Assembly (NCBI GenBank): GCA_017504465.1
Contig: JAFVRE010000003.1
Span: 1 to 48,215 of the forward strand
Length of the DNA stretch: 48,215 nucleotides
Origin: Clostridia bacterium
GTDB lineage: Bacteria > Bacillota > Clostridia > Christensenellales > Borkfalkiaceae
Reading direction: 5' to 3'
Shown here: positions 17,464 to 25,968 of the stretch, piece after piece
How the letters are laid out: each line of letters begins with the position of its first letter
Numbering within the stretch: position 1 is the first letter of the stretch
Program-made: the position numbers and the translations under genes
Notes under the pieces: model-generated
The model's database searches: none
What the model was told of the DNA's origin: nothing
The model's input: the letters and a program-made list of their open reading frames with translations, nothing else

Positions 17464-17922
17464 TTAATCTGCACCGTGTTTGCGGATGAACGCTTCTTCA
17501 GGCGAAAGGTCGATGAAAATCGTAAGGTCGGGAGAATACTTTTCAATCGCGTAAGCGTTAATTTTTTCGATAAATTCCACGCCCAAATCGCGCGCATACG
17601 CTTGGTAGGCAAAGGAAGAATCGAAATATCTGTCGCAAACGACGAGATCGCCTTTATCAAGGGCGGGTTGAACCCTATCGTGCAAGTGCTGAACGCGGGA
17701 CGCCGCGTATAAAAGCGCTTCACATTCGTCCGTCATTTCTGAGTTTTTACCGCTCAACAAAATTTCGCGGATTGCTTCGGAGATCTTTCCGCCGCCCGGC
17801 TCGCGCGTGAAAATATGCGGAATTTTATTTTCCGACAAATAGTCGCTTAACATTTTAAGCTGTGTGCTTTTTCCTGATCCGTCGCATCCTTCAAACGTGA
17901 TAAATTTACCTTTTCTTTGCAT
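17464..17922 (-). CDS. tmk: Thymidylate kinase, truncated by in-frame TAA
   Basis: Tmk phosphorylates dTMP to dTDP and is normally essential. The first 152 residues are intact: P-loop FEGCDGSGKSTQ (residues 8-19), DRY motif VVCDRYFDSSFAYQ and TREPGG. The frame then stops at GAD, just before the LID-distal helix and C-terminus, which continue in the same frame after the stop. A single substitution (for example AAA to TAA) would explain it: sequencing or assembly error, a real lesion with another copy elsewhere, or readthrough. It follows the decarboxylase gene by 2 nt, as in yaaO-tmk of Bacillus. Confidence 0.85.
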   Translation of the reverse strand: MQRKGKFITFEGCDGSGKSTQLKMLSDYLSENKIPHIFTREPGGGKISEAIREILLSGKNSEMTDECEALLYAASRVQHLHDRVQPALDKGDLVVCDRYFDSSFAYQAYARDLGVEFIEKINAYAIEKYSPDLTIFIDLSPEEAFIRKHGAD

Positions 17923-17924
17923 AA

Positions 17925-19217
17925 TTACACCTTAAAAACAGTCATTTTATTTTCTTGTAACCCGAAGGTATTGTTTGCGTTTTTCAAGAGCTCTATCTTT
18001 TCTCTTTCCACTCTTTCGCCCTTTAAGATAAGCGGTGTGCAGGGCGGGAAAAGTCCGCACGTATTCGCGCAAACCCTGCCTTCGCTTTTATCTAACTCTA
18101 CAAGCTCCGTTTTCGTTTCTTCTTGTAAAACGCCAAAAAGGGTGGGGGCAGGTACGAGTACAACGCGTTCTAAAGGGAATATTTGAAAGGCTTTTTGTAA
18201 ACGCTTTGCAAGTCTTTTAAACTGGCTCGTAGCCGTTGCGGGCGAGAGATAGAACATAATCACGTTTCCGTCGCAAAACTCCGCAAAAACGCCGTGTTCT
18301 TCCAAATATTTTTCAGCTTTAAAGGCTGCCGAACCAAATACCGCGCAAAGCTTGGTATAATCTTCGTGGAGCTGAATTCTTGCGGGATTTTGTTTGGCAA
18401 ACTCACGAACGAGCTTTTCAAGTTTTTCATTGTTAGGGAATTTTACGGCGTATTCCACGGACGCCATAATCGGATAAGAAGGACTTGTCGTACGGAAGAT
18501 ATCCACCGCCTTTTTGAGCGATTTCAAAAAGTTATCGTTCGCCGTGGAAACCACCGCGCCTTGCGTGAGGGCGGGTAGGCTTTTATGTACTCCGTCCACC
18601 CACATATCCGCGTAACTACTCGGGTGTAACTGCTTTTCAAAGCGTAAATGTCCGCCGTGCGCGCCGTCCACTAAAAGCGGTTTATTTTGTTCGTCGCAAA
18701 GCTTACGAAGGGCGGCGAAATTTGCGGTTTTGCCGTAATAGTTGGGGGAAACCACAAGCAATGCACCTGCTTTATCAAGCGCGGTTTTGATGACGGAAAC
18801 GCAAGGAAATTCCTCTATCCCCGTTTCGTTTTTCTCCATTTCGAACGGGAAAATGGAAATGCCGAGCACGCTGCAAGCGTTATACACGCTCTTGTGTGAA
18901 GAAAGGGGGATTGCGACCGAGTTAATTCCTTCCTGTTTTAATGAGTACAGCATACAAAAAATTCCGCAGGTACTTCCGTCGGTCAAGAGAAAGCTTTGTT
19001 TTGCGTTAAGAAGTGAAGAAATGTCCTGTTCCGCTTCTTTAATACAGCCCTTGGGATTAGAAAGGTTATCCGAGAAAGAAAGCTCGGTAATATCCCATTT
19101 TGGATTTTTATGGCCGGGGGTGTGAAAGGAGATATGCTTTTCCTTCGCCGAGCGTGAAAGCATACGGTAAATATGGCAGGATTGTAATATTTTTTTATCG
19201 CGAAAATATTTATTCAT
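17925..19217 (-). CDS. PLP-dependent Orn/Lys/Arg decarboxylase-family protein (YaaO-like)
   Basis: A fold-type I PLP enzyme of the basic amino-acid decarboxylase family, without the N-terminal wing domain of the E. coli enzymes. SFHTPGHK (about residues 30-37), DGSTCG, VDGAHGGHLRF and the Schiff-base Lys motif VDGVHKSLPALTQ are visible. It would make a polyamine or a related amine; the substrate is not resolved. ATG 19217 was chosen; the frame extends to GTG 19232 through a dispersed-repeat copy, which would add MGRYE. In that copy AGG lies 6 nt before the ATG and may act as the ribosome site. A second copy lies near the C-terminus at 18145. Placed right before tmk, as in Bacillus. Confidence 0.87.
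   Translation of the reverse strand: MNKYFRDKKILQSCHIYRMLSRSAKEKHISFHTPGHKNPKWDITELSFSDNLSNPKGCIKEAEQDISSLLNAKQSFLLTDGSTCGIFCMLYSLKQEGINSVAIPLSSHKSVYNACSVLGISIFPFEMEKNETGIEEFPCVSVIKTALDKAGALLVVSPNYYGKTANFAALRKLCDEQNKPLLVDGAHGGHLRFEKQLHPSSYADMWVDGVHKSLPALTQGAVVSTANDNFLKSLKKAVDIFRTTSPSYPIMASVEYAVKFPNNEKLEKLVREFAKQNPARIQLHEDYTKLCAVFGSAAFKAEKYLEEHGVFAEFCDGNVIMFYLSPATATSQFKRLAKRLQKAFQIFPLERVVLVPAPTLFGVLQEETKTELVELDKSEGRVCANTCGLFPPCTPLILKGERVEREKIELLKNANNTFGLQENKMTVFKV
18145..18158 (+). repeat. Dispersed repeat, GGGGCAGGTACGAG form, inside the decarboxylase gene
   Basis: A perfect copy, antisense to the gene, which reads it as LVPAP near the C-terminus. Confidence 0.7.
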
Positions 19218-19231
19218 CTCGTACCTGCCCA
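19213..19231 (-). repeat. Dispersed repeat with ATGAA tail at the decarboxylase start
   Basis: The minus strand reads TGGGCAGGTACGAGATGAA, one base off the 11948 copy. Its ATG is the likely start codon of the decarboxylase. Confidence 0.7.
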
Positions 19232-19238
19232 CTCCATT

Positions 19239-20222
19239 TTACTTTTCTTGTAAATCTAAACAATGCGTTTCCACAAGGCTGTTGATAAACGCTAAGCTTT
19301 CAAATTCAAAGCTTTCGCGCGTTTGCGGGGCGCTGAAAAGCACAATATTTATATTGAGCGCGCTCGTTTTGGTTGCTCCGCTTTCTTCGTCTTTCACTCT
19401 GTAATAGACGTTCTGTTTCAAACTTTCCATTTTTTCATCAGGGCATACGTTGATGGAAAACGCGCCCGTCAATTCTTCGATTTTATTATTGATATTATAA
19501 TACAAAGTCTTTTGCGTAAGGGAAATATAACCTGCGTCGAGATAGGAATAGAAATCAAGCAAATTCGTTTTATAGCCCTTGACGCGTTTAATTTCGTTTT
19601 GAACGCCTGCGGAAACAGCCGCTTCGGTTTTGAATCGCTTGTCCTTGGTGCTTGCGACGAAAGCTCTAAAATCATTTTCGATTTTTTCTTCGTCGAGGTC
19701 GCCTTTGGTATAATCCCCGTTATAATAGCCGTTCAAGAAATTTTCCATATTTTTTAAAAACCCGTTCTCGCCGTCTAAGCGGTAAACGTTGTTTCTGTAA
19801 CGGTAAAGCAATTCTTCAAGATAGGTGGCTTTTAAAATTTCGCCGCCTACTTGGTTTTGGTATTGATAGGAACTCCCCTCGATGTCCGCAGCGAACATAA
19901 CGTCGATTTCGCGGGTAGCCAACCGTGCTTCCATGAGTTGATAGACGTATTCTTCCCCGCCCGTACTCAAATCTTGTGATCTCGTTTCCATAATCTCGTA
20001 AGAAAATTTATCGGTCAGGTTGATATATTCACTAAACTTTTGGGTGGTGCTCGTGCCTAAAAAATTACAAATACCGAATTGTTGGGAAGGCAAAATGCGA
20101 GTAGCCGTCATGGTAAAAACAGACATCCAAATAAAGATAGCGCCCACACATACGGCAATGATTTTTAAAAAATCGTAAGAGAGCATATGCCCTAACCGTT
20201 CTTTCGTGATTTTTGCGTCCAT
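19239..20222 (-). CDS. Unknown membrane-anchored extracytoplasmic protein
   Basis: I do not recognise this 327-aa protein. A single hydrophobic segment (about residues 20-42, FLKIIAVCVGAIFIWMSVF) follows a short charged N-terminus, suggesting a membrane anchor with a large outside domain. The rest is mixed alpha/beta-looking, rich in Tyr and Glu, with no cysteine motif beyond two scattered Cys. GGAGG ends 5 nt before the ATG. It precedes the decarboxylase by 7-21 nt on the same strand, so it probably shares a transcript with decarboxylase-tmk. No function can be assigned. Confidence 0.7.
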   Translation of the reverse strand: MDAKITKERLGHMLSYDFLKIIAVCVGAIFIWMSVFTMTATRILPSQQFGICNFLGTSTTQKFSEYINLTDKFSYEIMETRSQDLSTGGEEYVYQLMEARLATREIDVMFAADIEGSSYQYQNQVGGEILKATYLEELLYRYRNNVYRLDGENGFLKNMENFLNGYYNGDYTKGDLDEEKIENDFRAFVASTKDKRFKTEAAVSAGVQNEIKRVKGYKTNLLDFYSYLDAGYISLTQKTLYYNINNKIEELTGAFSINVCPDEKMESLKQNVYYRVKDEESGATKTSALNINIVLFSAPQTRESFEFESLAFINSLVETHCLDLQEK

Positions 20223-20370
20223 AAAATCCTCCGTAAAGGGATTGATAAAACAGCCCTATACGTTAATATTGTACCTTAAAACGCTGATTTTTGCAAGCGG
20301 TTGCTTGCGTTTCTTATTCAAAACTTTTTAATTTCCCTAAAAATTCATTTTCTTTTCAAAAAAGGCGAGA

Positions 20371-20398
20371 AAAAACACCGAGCAGACTCGGTGTTTTT
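20371..20398 (-). terminator. Terminator of the YwaF-like gene pair
   Basis: AAAAACACCGAG, a CAGA loop and CTCGGTGTTTTT form a perfect 12-bp stem just past the stop at 20435 in the minus direction. Confidence 0.8.
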
Positions 20399-20434
20399 TG
20401 TTTGGCTTTGTAATACAGCCTTAAATTCTATAAA

Positions 20435-21250
20435 TTATTCTTTGTTTTTATTGCATGCTTTTAAGACGCTCAAGCCGATCAAACGTACCAAGCAACAAAG
20501 TCCAAAGATTCCAAACACCATAATAAACGGCGCGATATAGACGTCAATGGTATCGGGAATAGCGTAGAAACAATCGTGCATAACGAAGAACCAGTTAAAA
20601 TCGTGGTCGTAAACGTTGACGGTATGAGGACAATTTGCCACGCACGTGCAAGCTTCCGTCAAAACGCCGCTATAAAACGTGTTTCCGATATAAGCCCAAA
20701 CTGTCAAACCTAAAATTGCGAACGCGTCGTATTTTAAGTTTTTCCATTTTAAATCAATATCCTCGAACGCGATTGCGAAAACGCCCTGTGCAATCATTAA
20801 GCCGTGGTAGAGCATAGTTTGAACGACGCGGTAGCTATAACCGTCTGCGCTGGAAACGCCGGACGGGTATAAAACGTAAGCCATTGCTCCGACAAGCCCC
20901 ATGAGCGTAAACGCCGTTTTGAACTTTGCAAACAGCTTGGTTTTTCTTGCGAGCAGGCACATAATACTCATAGAAGTGCAGATGTGGAAAGGAAGCTTAT
21001 CCACGTCGATATACCCGTAAGAAAAAGGCATTAAGAAGAAATCGGCAACGTATAAACAAAGCGCCGCGGTAACGGTGTAATCAACCCATTTCTTCTTTTG
21101 TTCCTGTGTTTTGCCTTTGGACAAGAAAAGCGCTAAAACGATGCCGCCGATAATAAGCAATAAGTAAACGATATGACACAAGCTAAAAGCTTCAAACACA
21201 AAGACGCCGTTATCGTGGTCTTTTAATAAGTTGTGAAAAATCTCGTACAT
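20435..21250 (-). CDS. YwaF/TIGR02206-type integral membrane protein (second of a pair)
   Basis: A 271-aa protein with about seven hydrophobic segments. The block DKLPFHICTSMSIMCLLARKT and the later YPSGVSSADGYSYRVVQTMLYHGLMI fit the TIGR02206 (TP0381/YwaF) family of uncharacterised integral membrane proteins, distantly like eukaryotic TMEM164. An unusual loop with three cysteines (CTCVANCPHTVN, about residue 208) is present. The start MYEIF resembles the dispersed-repeat core ATGTACGAGAT; AAAGGAG lies 10 nt upstream. It lies 3 nt after a paralogous gene. Function unknown. Confidence 0.7.
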   Translation of the reverse strand: MYEIFHNLLKDHDNGVFVFEAFSLCHIVYLLLIIGGIVLALFLSKGKTQEQKKKWVDYTVTAALCLYVADFFLMPFSYGYIDVDKLPFHICTSMSIMCLLARKTKLFAKFKTAFTLMGLVGAMAYVLYPSGVSSADGYSYRVVQTMLYHGLMIAQGVFAIAFEDIDLKWKNLKYDAFAILGLTVWAYIGNTFYSGVLTEACTCVANCPHTVNVYDHDFNWFFVMHDCFYAIPDTIDVYIAPFIMVFGIFGLCCLVRLIGLSVLKACNKNKE

Positions 21251-21253
21251 TTT

Positions 21254-22012
21254 TTATTTTCTCCTTTCGTTAATAAATTTTGTCAACCATCTTTCTTCTT
21301 TCGGGAAAGCGAATAGCTCGTACACGTTCAACCCGATAAAAGATAAAATCACGCCCAAAATTCCTATTGTAAAGAAATTAAAGAAGGGCAATTCAGGCAA
21401 CGGCGGTTCTAACATAAACATTGCGTTCACGCTTGAAATGTCGAAAACGGCAAACAGCACGTTGACTAATAAACCGCAGCTCGCAAACAGTAACAGACCA
21501 AAGAAAATACTTCTCGTTGTTCGTAATACTTCTATCTTTACGTAATTGAATACGTATAAATACACCGTTCCGAAAATCATAACCGAGTGGCTGACTAAGC
21601 CCTTTAAAATATCGTAATCGGCAAGGTCGGGATTGTTCAAGAAATTGATGTTGAACATGACGCCGATCACGCCGCAAAACGTTCCGCCGATAAAAGTGAA
21701 CTCCGCAAGCGTCTTATAGAGCGAAGATTCTTTATTTTTCATAAACGCGACGATTACGAGCAACCACATAACGATATTGCAAGGATACACGGGCAATATC
21801 ATAGTGTTGTCAATAGCCGCTTCGCCGTGATTGCTGAAATAATCGACGTATAAACTGCTGTAATGAATGGCGACGACCGCCAAAGCCGTCCATTTGAGAA
21901 CGCGGTCTTTCGTTTTGTCAGAACGGATTGTCTTTTTGCATACTATCATCAGCAAAACCGTCAAGGCAAGCGAGACTGCGTTATATAGTGCTAAAATTAA
22001 ATGTTTGTCCAC
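21254..22012 (-). CDS. YwaF/TIGR02206-type integral membrane protein (first of a pair)
   Basis: A 252-aa protein with about seven hydrophobic segments. ILPVYPCNIVMWLLVIVAFMK aligns with the LPFHICTSM block of the next gene, and NPDLADYDILKGLVSHSVMIFGTVYLY with its YLYHGLMI segment, so the two are diverged tandem paralogues, likely acting together or as a duplication. RBS is weak. The pair forms its own transcription unit ending at the terminator at 20371. Function unknown. Confidence 0.7.
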   Translation of the reverse strand: MDKHLILALYNAVSLALTVLLMIVCKKTIRSDKTKDRVLKWTALAVVAIHYSSLYVDYFSNHGEAAIDNTMILPVYPCNIVMWLLVIVAFMKNKESSLYKTLAEFTFIGGTFCGVIGVMFNINFLNNPDLADYDILKGLVSHSVMIFGTVYLYVFNYVKIEVLRTTRSIFFGLLLFASCGLLVNVLFAVFDISSVNAMFMLEPPLPELPFFNFFTIGILGVILSFIGLNVYELFAFPKEERWLTKFINERRK

Positions 22013-22130
22013 AACCGTACCTCAAACTTTTTTCATTTGTAAAAATTATTCTATAATGATTTTGTTTTTCTTTTGGATAACGCAACTATTGTACCACTTT
22101 TTTTGAATTATATCAAGCGAAATGGTGCAT

Positions 22131-22165
22131 AAAAAAGCTCAACTTGTAAATAAGCCGAGCTTTTT
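22131..22165 (-). terminator. Terminator of the greA-lysS operon
   Basis: AAAAAGCTC and GAGCTTTTT enclose a 16-nt partly paired loop, about 25 nt past the lysS stop. Confidence 0.65.
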
Positions 22166-22189
22166 GACTGTTAAATGTAGTTATTCTTG

Positions 22190-23692
22190 TTATTTCTTGG
22201 GTTTCATAGTAGGGAACAAGATAACGTCGCGGATTGTAGAGCTGTCCGTGAGCAACATTACGAAACGGTCTAAACCAAGACCAAGTCCGCCTGTGGGGGG
22301 CAAACCGTATTCGAGCGCGTTGATGAAATCTTCGTCGATTTGAGCCGACGTATTACCCTTCGCGCGCTTTGCGTCAACCTGCTTTTGCATACGTTGTTTT
22401 TGATCGATGGGATCGTTGAGTTCGGAGAATGCGTTGCCGTATTCGTGGCCGCAAATAAAGTACTCAAAACGTTCGGTAAACGCAGGATTGCTGGGTTTGC
22501 GTTTTGCAAGGGGGGAGTTTTCTACGGGATAGTCGTAAATAATCGTGGGCTGGATGAGATTATCTTCTACGAACGCGTCGAAGAATTCGATTAATACTCT
22601 GCCTTTCGTCGATTCTTCGCCGTATTCAAGCTCGATGCCCTTCGCTTTTGCCGCAGCTCTTGCGTCTTCGTCAGTAGCCCAGTCGTTAAAATCCACGCCT
22701 GCATATTTTTTAACAGCTTCCGCCATCGTCATTCTCGACCATTCGCCCATGTGGATAACCGTGCCTTGATAGGTAATGTCAAGTGTTCCGCAAACGTTGA
22801 GCGTAACCTTCTTATACAAGTCTTCAATTAAGTCCATCATACCGAAATAATCGGTGTAAGCTTGGTACATTTCAATGGAAGTAAATTCGGGGTTATGGTA
22901 AGCGTCCATACCTTCGTTACGGAAAATTCTTCCCACTTCGTAAACTCTGTCCAAACCGCCGACAATAAGACGTTTCAAGAAGAGTTCGGTTTCTATACGC
23001 ATGTACATATCAATATCAAGCGCGTTGTGGTGGGTTTTGAAGGGACGTGCGTCCGCGCCGATTTCCAAAGGTAAGAGCGTGGGGGTATCCACTTCCAAAT
23101 ACCCTAAATTGTCAAGGTATGCGCGGATTTCTTTCAAGATCTTTGAACGGGTACGGAAGGTCGCTTTCACGTCGTCGTTCATAATAAGATCAAGATGGCG
23201 CAAACGGTATTTCATATCTTGGTTTTGAAGTCCGTTATACTTCTCGGGCAGGGGCAGGAGCGACTTGGAGAGCATAATAAGCTCGGTAACGTGAACGGAA
23301 ACTTCGCCCGTTTGCGTTTTGAAAACAAAGCCCTTAAATCCTACGATATCGCCGATATCATAGTCCTTTTTATAGGACATATAGTTCTCTTCGCCGATAT
23401 CTTGGCGGGTAACGTAAATTTGGATATTTCCGCTCTTGTCGGAGATATGCGAAAAGGACGCCTTACCCATAATACGACGAGACATCATTCTGCCGGCAAG
23501 GCAAACGGTCTTACCTTCGAAGGCTTCGAAGTTGTCCTTGATATTTTTGGAATCGTTATCTACGGGATACTTCACTTGTTCGTAAGGGTTTTTGCCTTCC
23601 GAAACGAGTTTAGCAAGCTTTTCGCGGCGGATTCTTGCCTGTTCAATGAGCTGTTCTTCTTCCTGCATAGGATTCGTGATATTTTCTTGCAT
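22190..23692 (-). CDS. lysS: Lysyl-tRNA synthetase, class II
   Basis: Charges tRNA-Lys. The N-terminal OB-fold anticodon-binding domain (GRMMSRRIMGKASFSHISD, about residues 66-84) precedes the class II core: motif 2 YEVGRIFRNEGMDAYHNPEFTS and motif 3 GLPPTGGLGLGLDRFVMLLTD. Length 500 aa is standard. It follows greA by 38 nt on the same strand, the common Clostridia order greA-lysS, and shares the promoter at 24360. Confidence 0.97.
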   Translation of the reverse strand: MQENITNPMQEEEQLIEQARIRREKLAKLVSEGKNPYEQVKYPVDNDSKNIKDNFEAFEGKTVCLAGRMMSRRIMGKASFSHISDKSGNIQIYVTRQDIGEENYMSYKKDYDIGDIVGFKGFVFKTQTGEVSVHVTELIMLSKSLLPLPEKYNGLQNQDMKYRLRHLDLIMNDDVKATFRTRSKILKEIRAYLDNLGYLEVDTPTLLPLEIGADARPFKTHHNALDIDMYMRIETELFLKRLIVGGLDRVYEVGRIFRNEGMDAYHNPEFTSIEMYQAYTDYFGMMDLIEDLYKKVTLNVCGTLDITYQGTVIHMGEWSRMTMAEAVKKYAGVDFNDWATDEDARAAAKAKGIELEYGEESTKGRVLIEFFDAFVEDNLIQPTIIYDYPVENSPLAKRKPSNPAFTERFEYFICGHEYGNAFSELNDPIDQKQRMQKQVDAKRAKGNTSAQIDEDFINALEYGLPPTGGLGLGLDRFVMLLTDSSTIRDVILFPTMKPKK

Positions 23693-23730
23693 AGTAAAAT
23701 TCCTTAATACAACCTTATGAATTTATGATT

Positions 23731-24198
23731 TTACGCGATATTGTCAATACGCAATTTATAAACGCCGTCAGGTGAAGAAACCGAAACAACGTCGCCTACC
23801 TGGTGCTTCAAAAGCGCCTTTCCGACGGGGGATTCGTTGGAAATTTTATTTTCCATTGCGTTGGATTCCGTCGTACCCGTGATTTCGTAAACTTCCGTTT
23901 CTTCGAGGTCGAAATCGTACACGGTTACCTTCGAGCCGATATGAACGGACGAGGTGTCGTCGTTTTCTTCAATGATTTTCGCGTTCTTGATTTTGTAGTC
24001 AAGCTCAACAATTTCACCTTCGTTTGCCGCTTGTTCGTTACGAGCTGCGTCGTATTCCGCGTTTTCGGACAAATCGCCGTGGTCTCTCGCTTCGCTGATG
24101 CGTTCCACGATCTCCACTCTCTTGACCGTTTGCAAATATTTCAAACGTTCAACCGCTTCTTCATACCCTTTTTTCGTCATAAAAAATTGATCTGCCAT
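23731..24198 (-). CDS. greA: Transcription elongation factor GreA
   Basis: GreA rescues backtracked RNA polymerase by stimulating transcript cleavage. The N-terminal coiled coil contains DHGDLSENAEYDAARNEQAANEGEI (about residues 40-64), including the D41/E44-type acidic tip. The C-terminal FKBP-like domain ends in PVGKALLKHQVGDVVSVSSPDG. Length 155 aa matches. AGGAG lies just upstream of the ATG. First gene of greA-lysS. Confidence 0.96.
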   Translation of the reverse strand: MADQFFMTKKGYEEAVERLKYLQTVKRVEIVERISEARDHGDLSENAEYDAARNEQAANEGEIVELDYKIKNAKIIEENDDTSSVHIGSKVTVYDFDLEETEVYEITGTTESNAMENKISNESPVGKALLKHQVGDVVSVSSPDGVYKLRIDNIA

Positions 24199-24359
24199 AT
24201 ATACTCCTTTGCGTTCAAGAATGGTTTTTGTTCCCCCAAAAAACGCAAAACAACCGCGCTTTTTGCAAACGAAAAAAGCCTTCTTTTAAGAACGCCAAAA
24301 TACAACCGTGACCTATTTCCTTAAGAAAAAGCCACGGCAATTTTTCACTTACTTTATTC

Positions 24360-24388
24360 ATTATACTTAAAAAATATACATTTGTCAA
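24360..24388 (-). promoter_or_regulatory. Sigma-A-type promoter of greA-lysS
   Basis: On the minus strand TTGACA (24383-24388), a 17-nt spacer and TATAAT (24360-24365) form a perfect consensus promoter. Confidence 0.8.
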
Positions 24389-24411
24389 TAAAAAATGAGC
24401 CGTTTCAAACG

Positions 24412-24450
24412 AAAAAACGCCGTTTTATCCTTTTTTTGGCGTTCTTTTTT
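24412..24450. terminator. Terminator of the small conserved gene
   Basis: AACGCC and GGCGTT enclose a 16-nt loop with A and T tracts on either side, about 105 nt past the stop at 24557. Functional in either direction by sequence. Confidence 0.5.
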
Positions 24451-24556
24451 GATTTTTTTCGGCAAATTTCATTGTTTTTCGCTAAACTTTTCCAGGTTTA
24501 AACACAAGGTTCTCTCTCCGATTTTTGAGCGTTCGGGGGGAGACGGATAAAGTCGT

Positions 24557-24811
24557 TTAAAGCAGATTTTCAAGGAAAAGCTGATCGTAATAAAAGCTTT
24601 CCACAAAATCCTTTTTCGTAAATTTAACGTGATTAAATTTAGCGAAGTTAAAAATATGCGTTTTCAGCAACACGGGCGTGGGGATATCGAGCGTTTGCGA
24701 AATCTCCGAAAGATAATCGAAAAAATGCGAATAGGTGATTTGTTCGTCCTTCTGATAGACGAAATCCCGTTTAATTTTACCGTCGCTAATTAATTTTACC
24801 CAAATCTTCAT
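24557..24811 (-). CDS. Small conserved Clostridia protein of unknown function
   Basis: An 84-aa protein beginning MKIWVKLISDGKIKRD. The pattern TPVLLKTHIFNFAKFNHVKF followed by DFVESFYYD looks like a short conserved family found in many Clostridia, which I recall but cannot name. ATG 24811 was chosen; the frame extends six codons further to 24829, but the family appears to start at MK(I/V)WVKL. No membrane segment or metal motif. Single-gene unit. Confidence 0.65.
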   Translation of the reverse strand: MKIWVKLISDGKIKRDFVYQKDEQITYSHFFDYLSEISQTLDIPTPVLLKTHIFNFAKFNHVKFTKKDFVESFYYDQLFLENLL

Positions 24812-25085
24812 AGTAGTCCTATTATACACAAACGCTTAAAAAAAGTAAACCGTTTGAACGGGATAGTCGGAAATTTTCTCTAATTTAACATATTCGCTTT
24901 GGTTTGGAAATAAATTAAAGTACGGCTATACCGCAGTCTTTTACGGATAAGCGGATAAGAGGTGAACACAGCGCGGTCAAGCGCGCGGCGAAAAGGCAAA
25001 AACGACAAAACAAGCATTTTTTCGTCAATCAAAGAGAAATTTCGGTAAACGCTTTTTTATAGAATAGACAAGGAGGCTCGTTCGT

Positions 25086-25859
25086 TTGAAATTTATTTGC
25101 TTTAAGATCAAAAATTTCCTTTTTACGCTGACCGCGTTTTCGCTGCTTCTCGCGCTAATTTTCTTTTGCGGTCAGGTTGGGTATTCGGCGGTTTTGGCTG
25201 TTTCAAACAACGCGCAAAGGTCGTTGCCTATTTACTCCGTTCAGCGCGAAGATAAAAAAATATCCATTTCCTTCGACTGCGCTTGGGGTACGGAATACAC
25301 GCAGGTAATTTTAGACGAGCTTGAACGCAATCAAATCAAATGTACTTTTTTTGCGGTGGAGTTTTGGGTGGAAAAAAACGCGGAATTTGCTAAAAAAATC
25401 GTGCAGGCGGGGCACGAGCTCGGCACGCATAGCCGTACCCATTCGTACATGAGCAAGCTCTCGGAAAAGGAAATTCGAGACGAGCTTTCATCGTCCGTTT
25501 CAACGATTGAAAAAATAACGGGACACCGCACCAACCTGTTCCGCGCTCCCTATGGCGATTATGACAACTTGCTCGTCGATACAGCCAAGAGTATGGGATT
25601 ATACACAATTCAGTGGGACGTCGATTCTTTGGACTGGAAAAATCTTTCCGCGACGGAAATCGCGCTCCGTATTGTAAATGGCGTGAAAAGCGGCTCGATT
25701 ATTCTTTGTCACAACAACGGCTTACATACCGCGGAAGCGTTGCCTATGATCTTTTCCACGCTCAAAAACCGTGGCTTTGAGTTCGTTCCCATAGGCGAGC
25801 TTATCTATAAGGAAAATTACTCCATAGACTTGAACGGGAAACAGCGTCCAAACGCTTAA
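25086..25859 (+). CDS. Polysaccharide deacetylase (PdaB-like NodB domain)
   Basis: An N-terminal membrane anchor or signal (about residues 7-35) precedes a NodB deacetylase domain. KKISISFDCAWG gives the first catalytic Asp; GHELGTHSRTHSYMS carries the zinc His residues; FRAPYGDYD, WDVDSLDW and SGSIILCHNN complete the motifs. The SFD(A/C)AWG pattern is typical of PdaB-type proteins, which in Bacillus act in spore cortex peptidoglycan maturation. Start is TTG 25086, with AGGAGG 8 nt upstream. A pair of dispersed repeats directly follows the stop. The spore role is inferred. Confidence 0.88.
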   Translation: MKFICFKIKNFLFTLTAFSLLLALIFFCGQVGYSAVLAVSNNAQRSLPIYSVQREDKKISISFDCAWGTEYTQVILDELERNQIKCTFFAVEFWVEKNAEFAKKIVQAGHELGTHSRTHSYMSKLSEKEIRDELSSSVSTIEKITGHRTNLFRAPYGDYDNLLVDTAKSMGLYTIQWDVDSLDWKNLSATEIALRIVNGVKSGSIILCHNNGLHTAEALPMIFSTLKNRGFEFVPIGELIYKENYSIDLNGKQRPNA

Positions 25860-25860
25860 A

Positions 25861-25900
25861 CTCGTACCTGCCTATGCCTTTTCAACGCATACCTGCCCCC
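25861..25900 (-). repeat. Two dispersed repeats, head-to-tail
   Basis: CTCGTACCTGCC at 25861 and TTCAACGCATACCTGCCCCC at 25881-25900 lie in the same orientation, their TACCTGCC cores 25 nt apart. One is the TACGAG form, the other the TATGCGTTGAA form. Confidence 0.75.
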
Positions 25901-25968
25901 TATCTATTGTGTAAAAGGCGGCAAAACTGATAAAAAACACTACTAAAAAAGAACAAATGGAGGTTATT

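Larger units (their letters stand above)
24199..24556. other. greA upstream region with 5' UTR hairpin
   Basis: This 358-nt gap has no gene. It holds the greA promoter, a long 5' UTR of about 150 nt containing a CCGTGACC...GCCACGG hairpin near 24307-24337, and the terminator of the next gene at 24412. Whether the UTR hairpin regulates greA is unknown. Confidence 0.5.
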
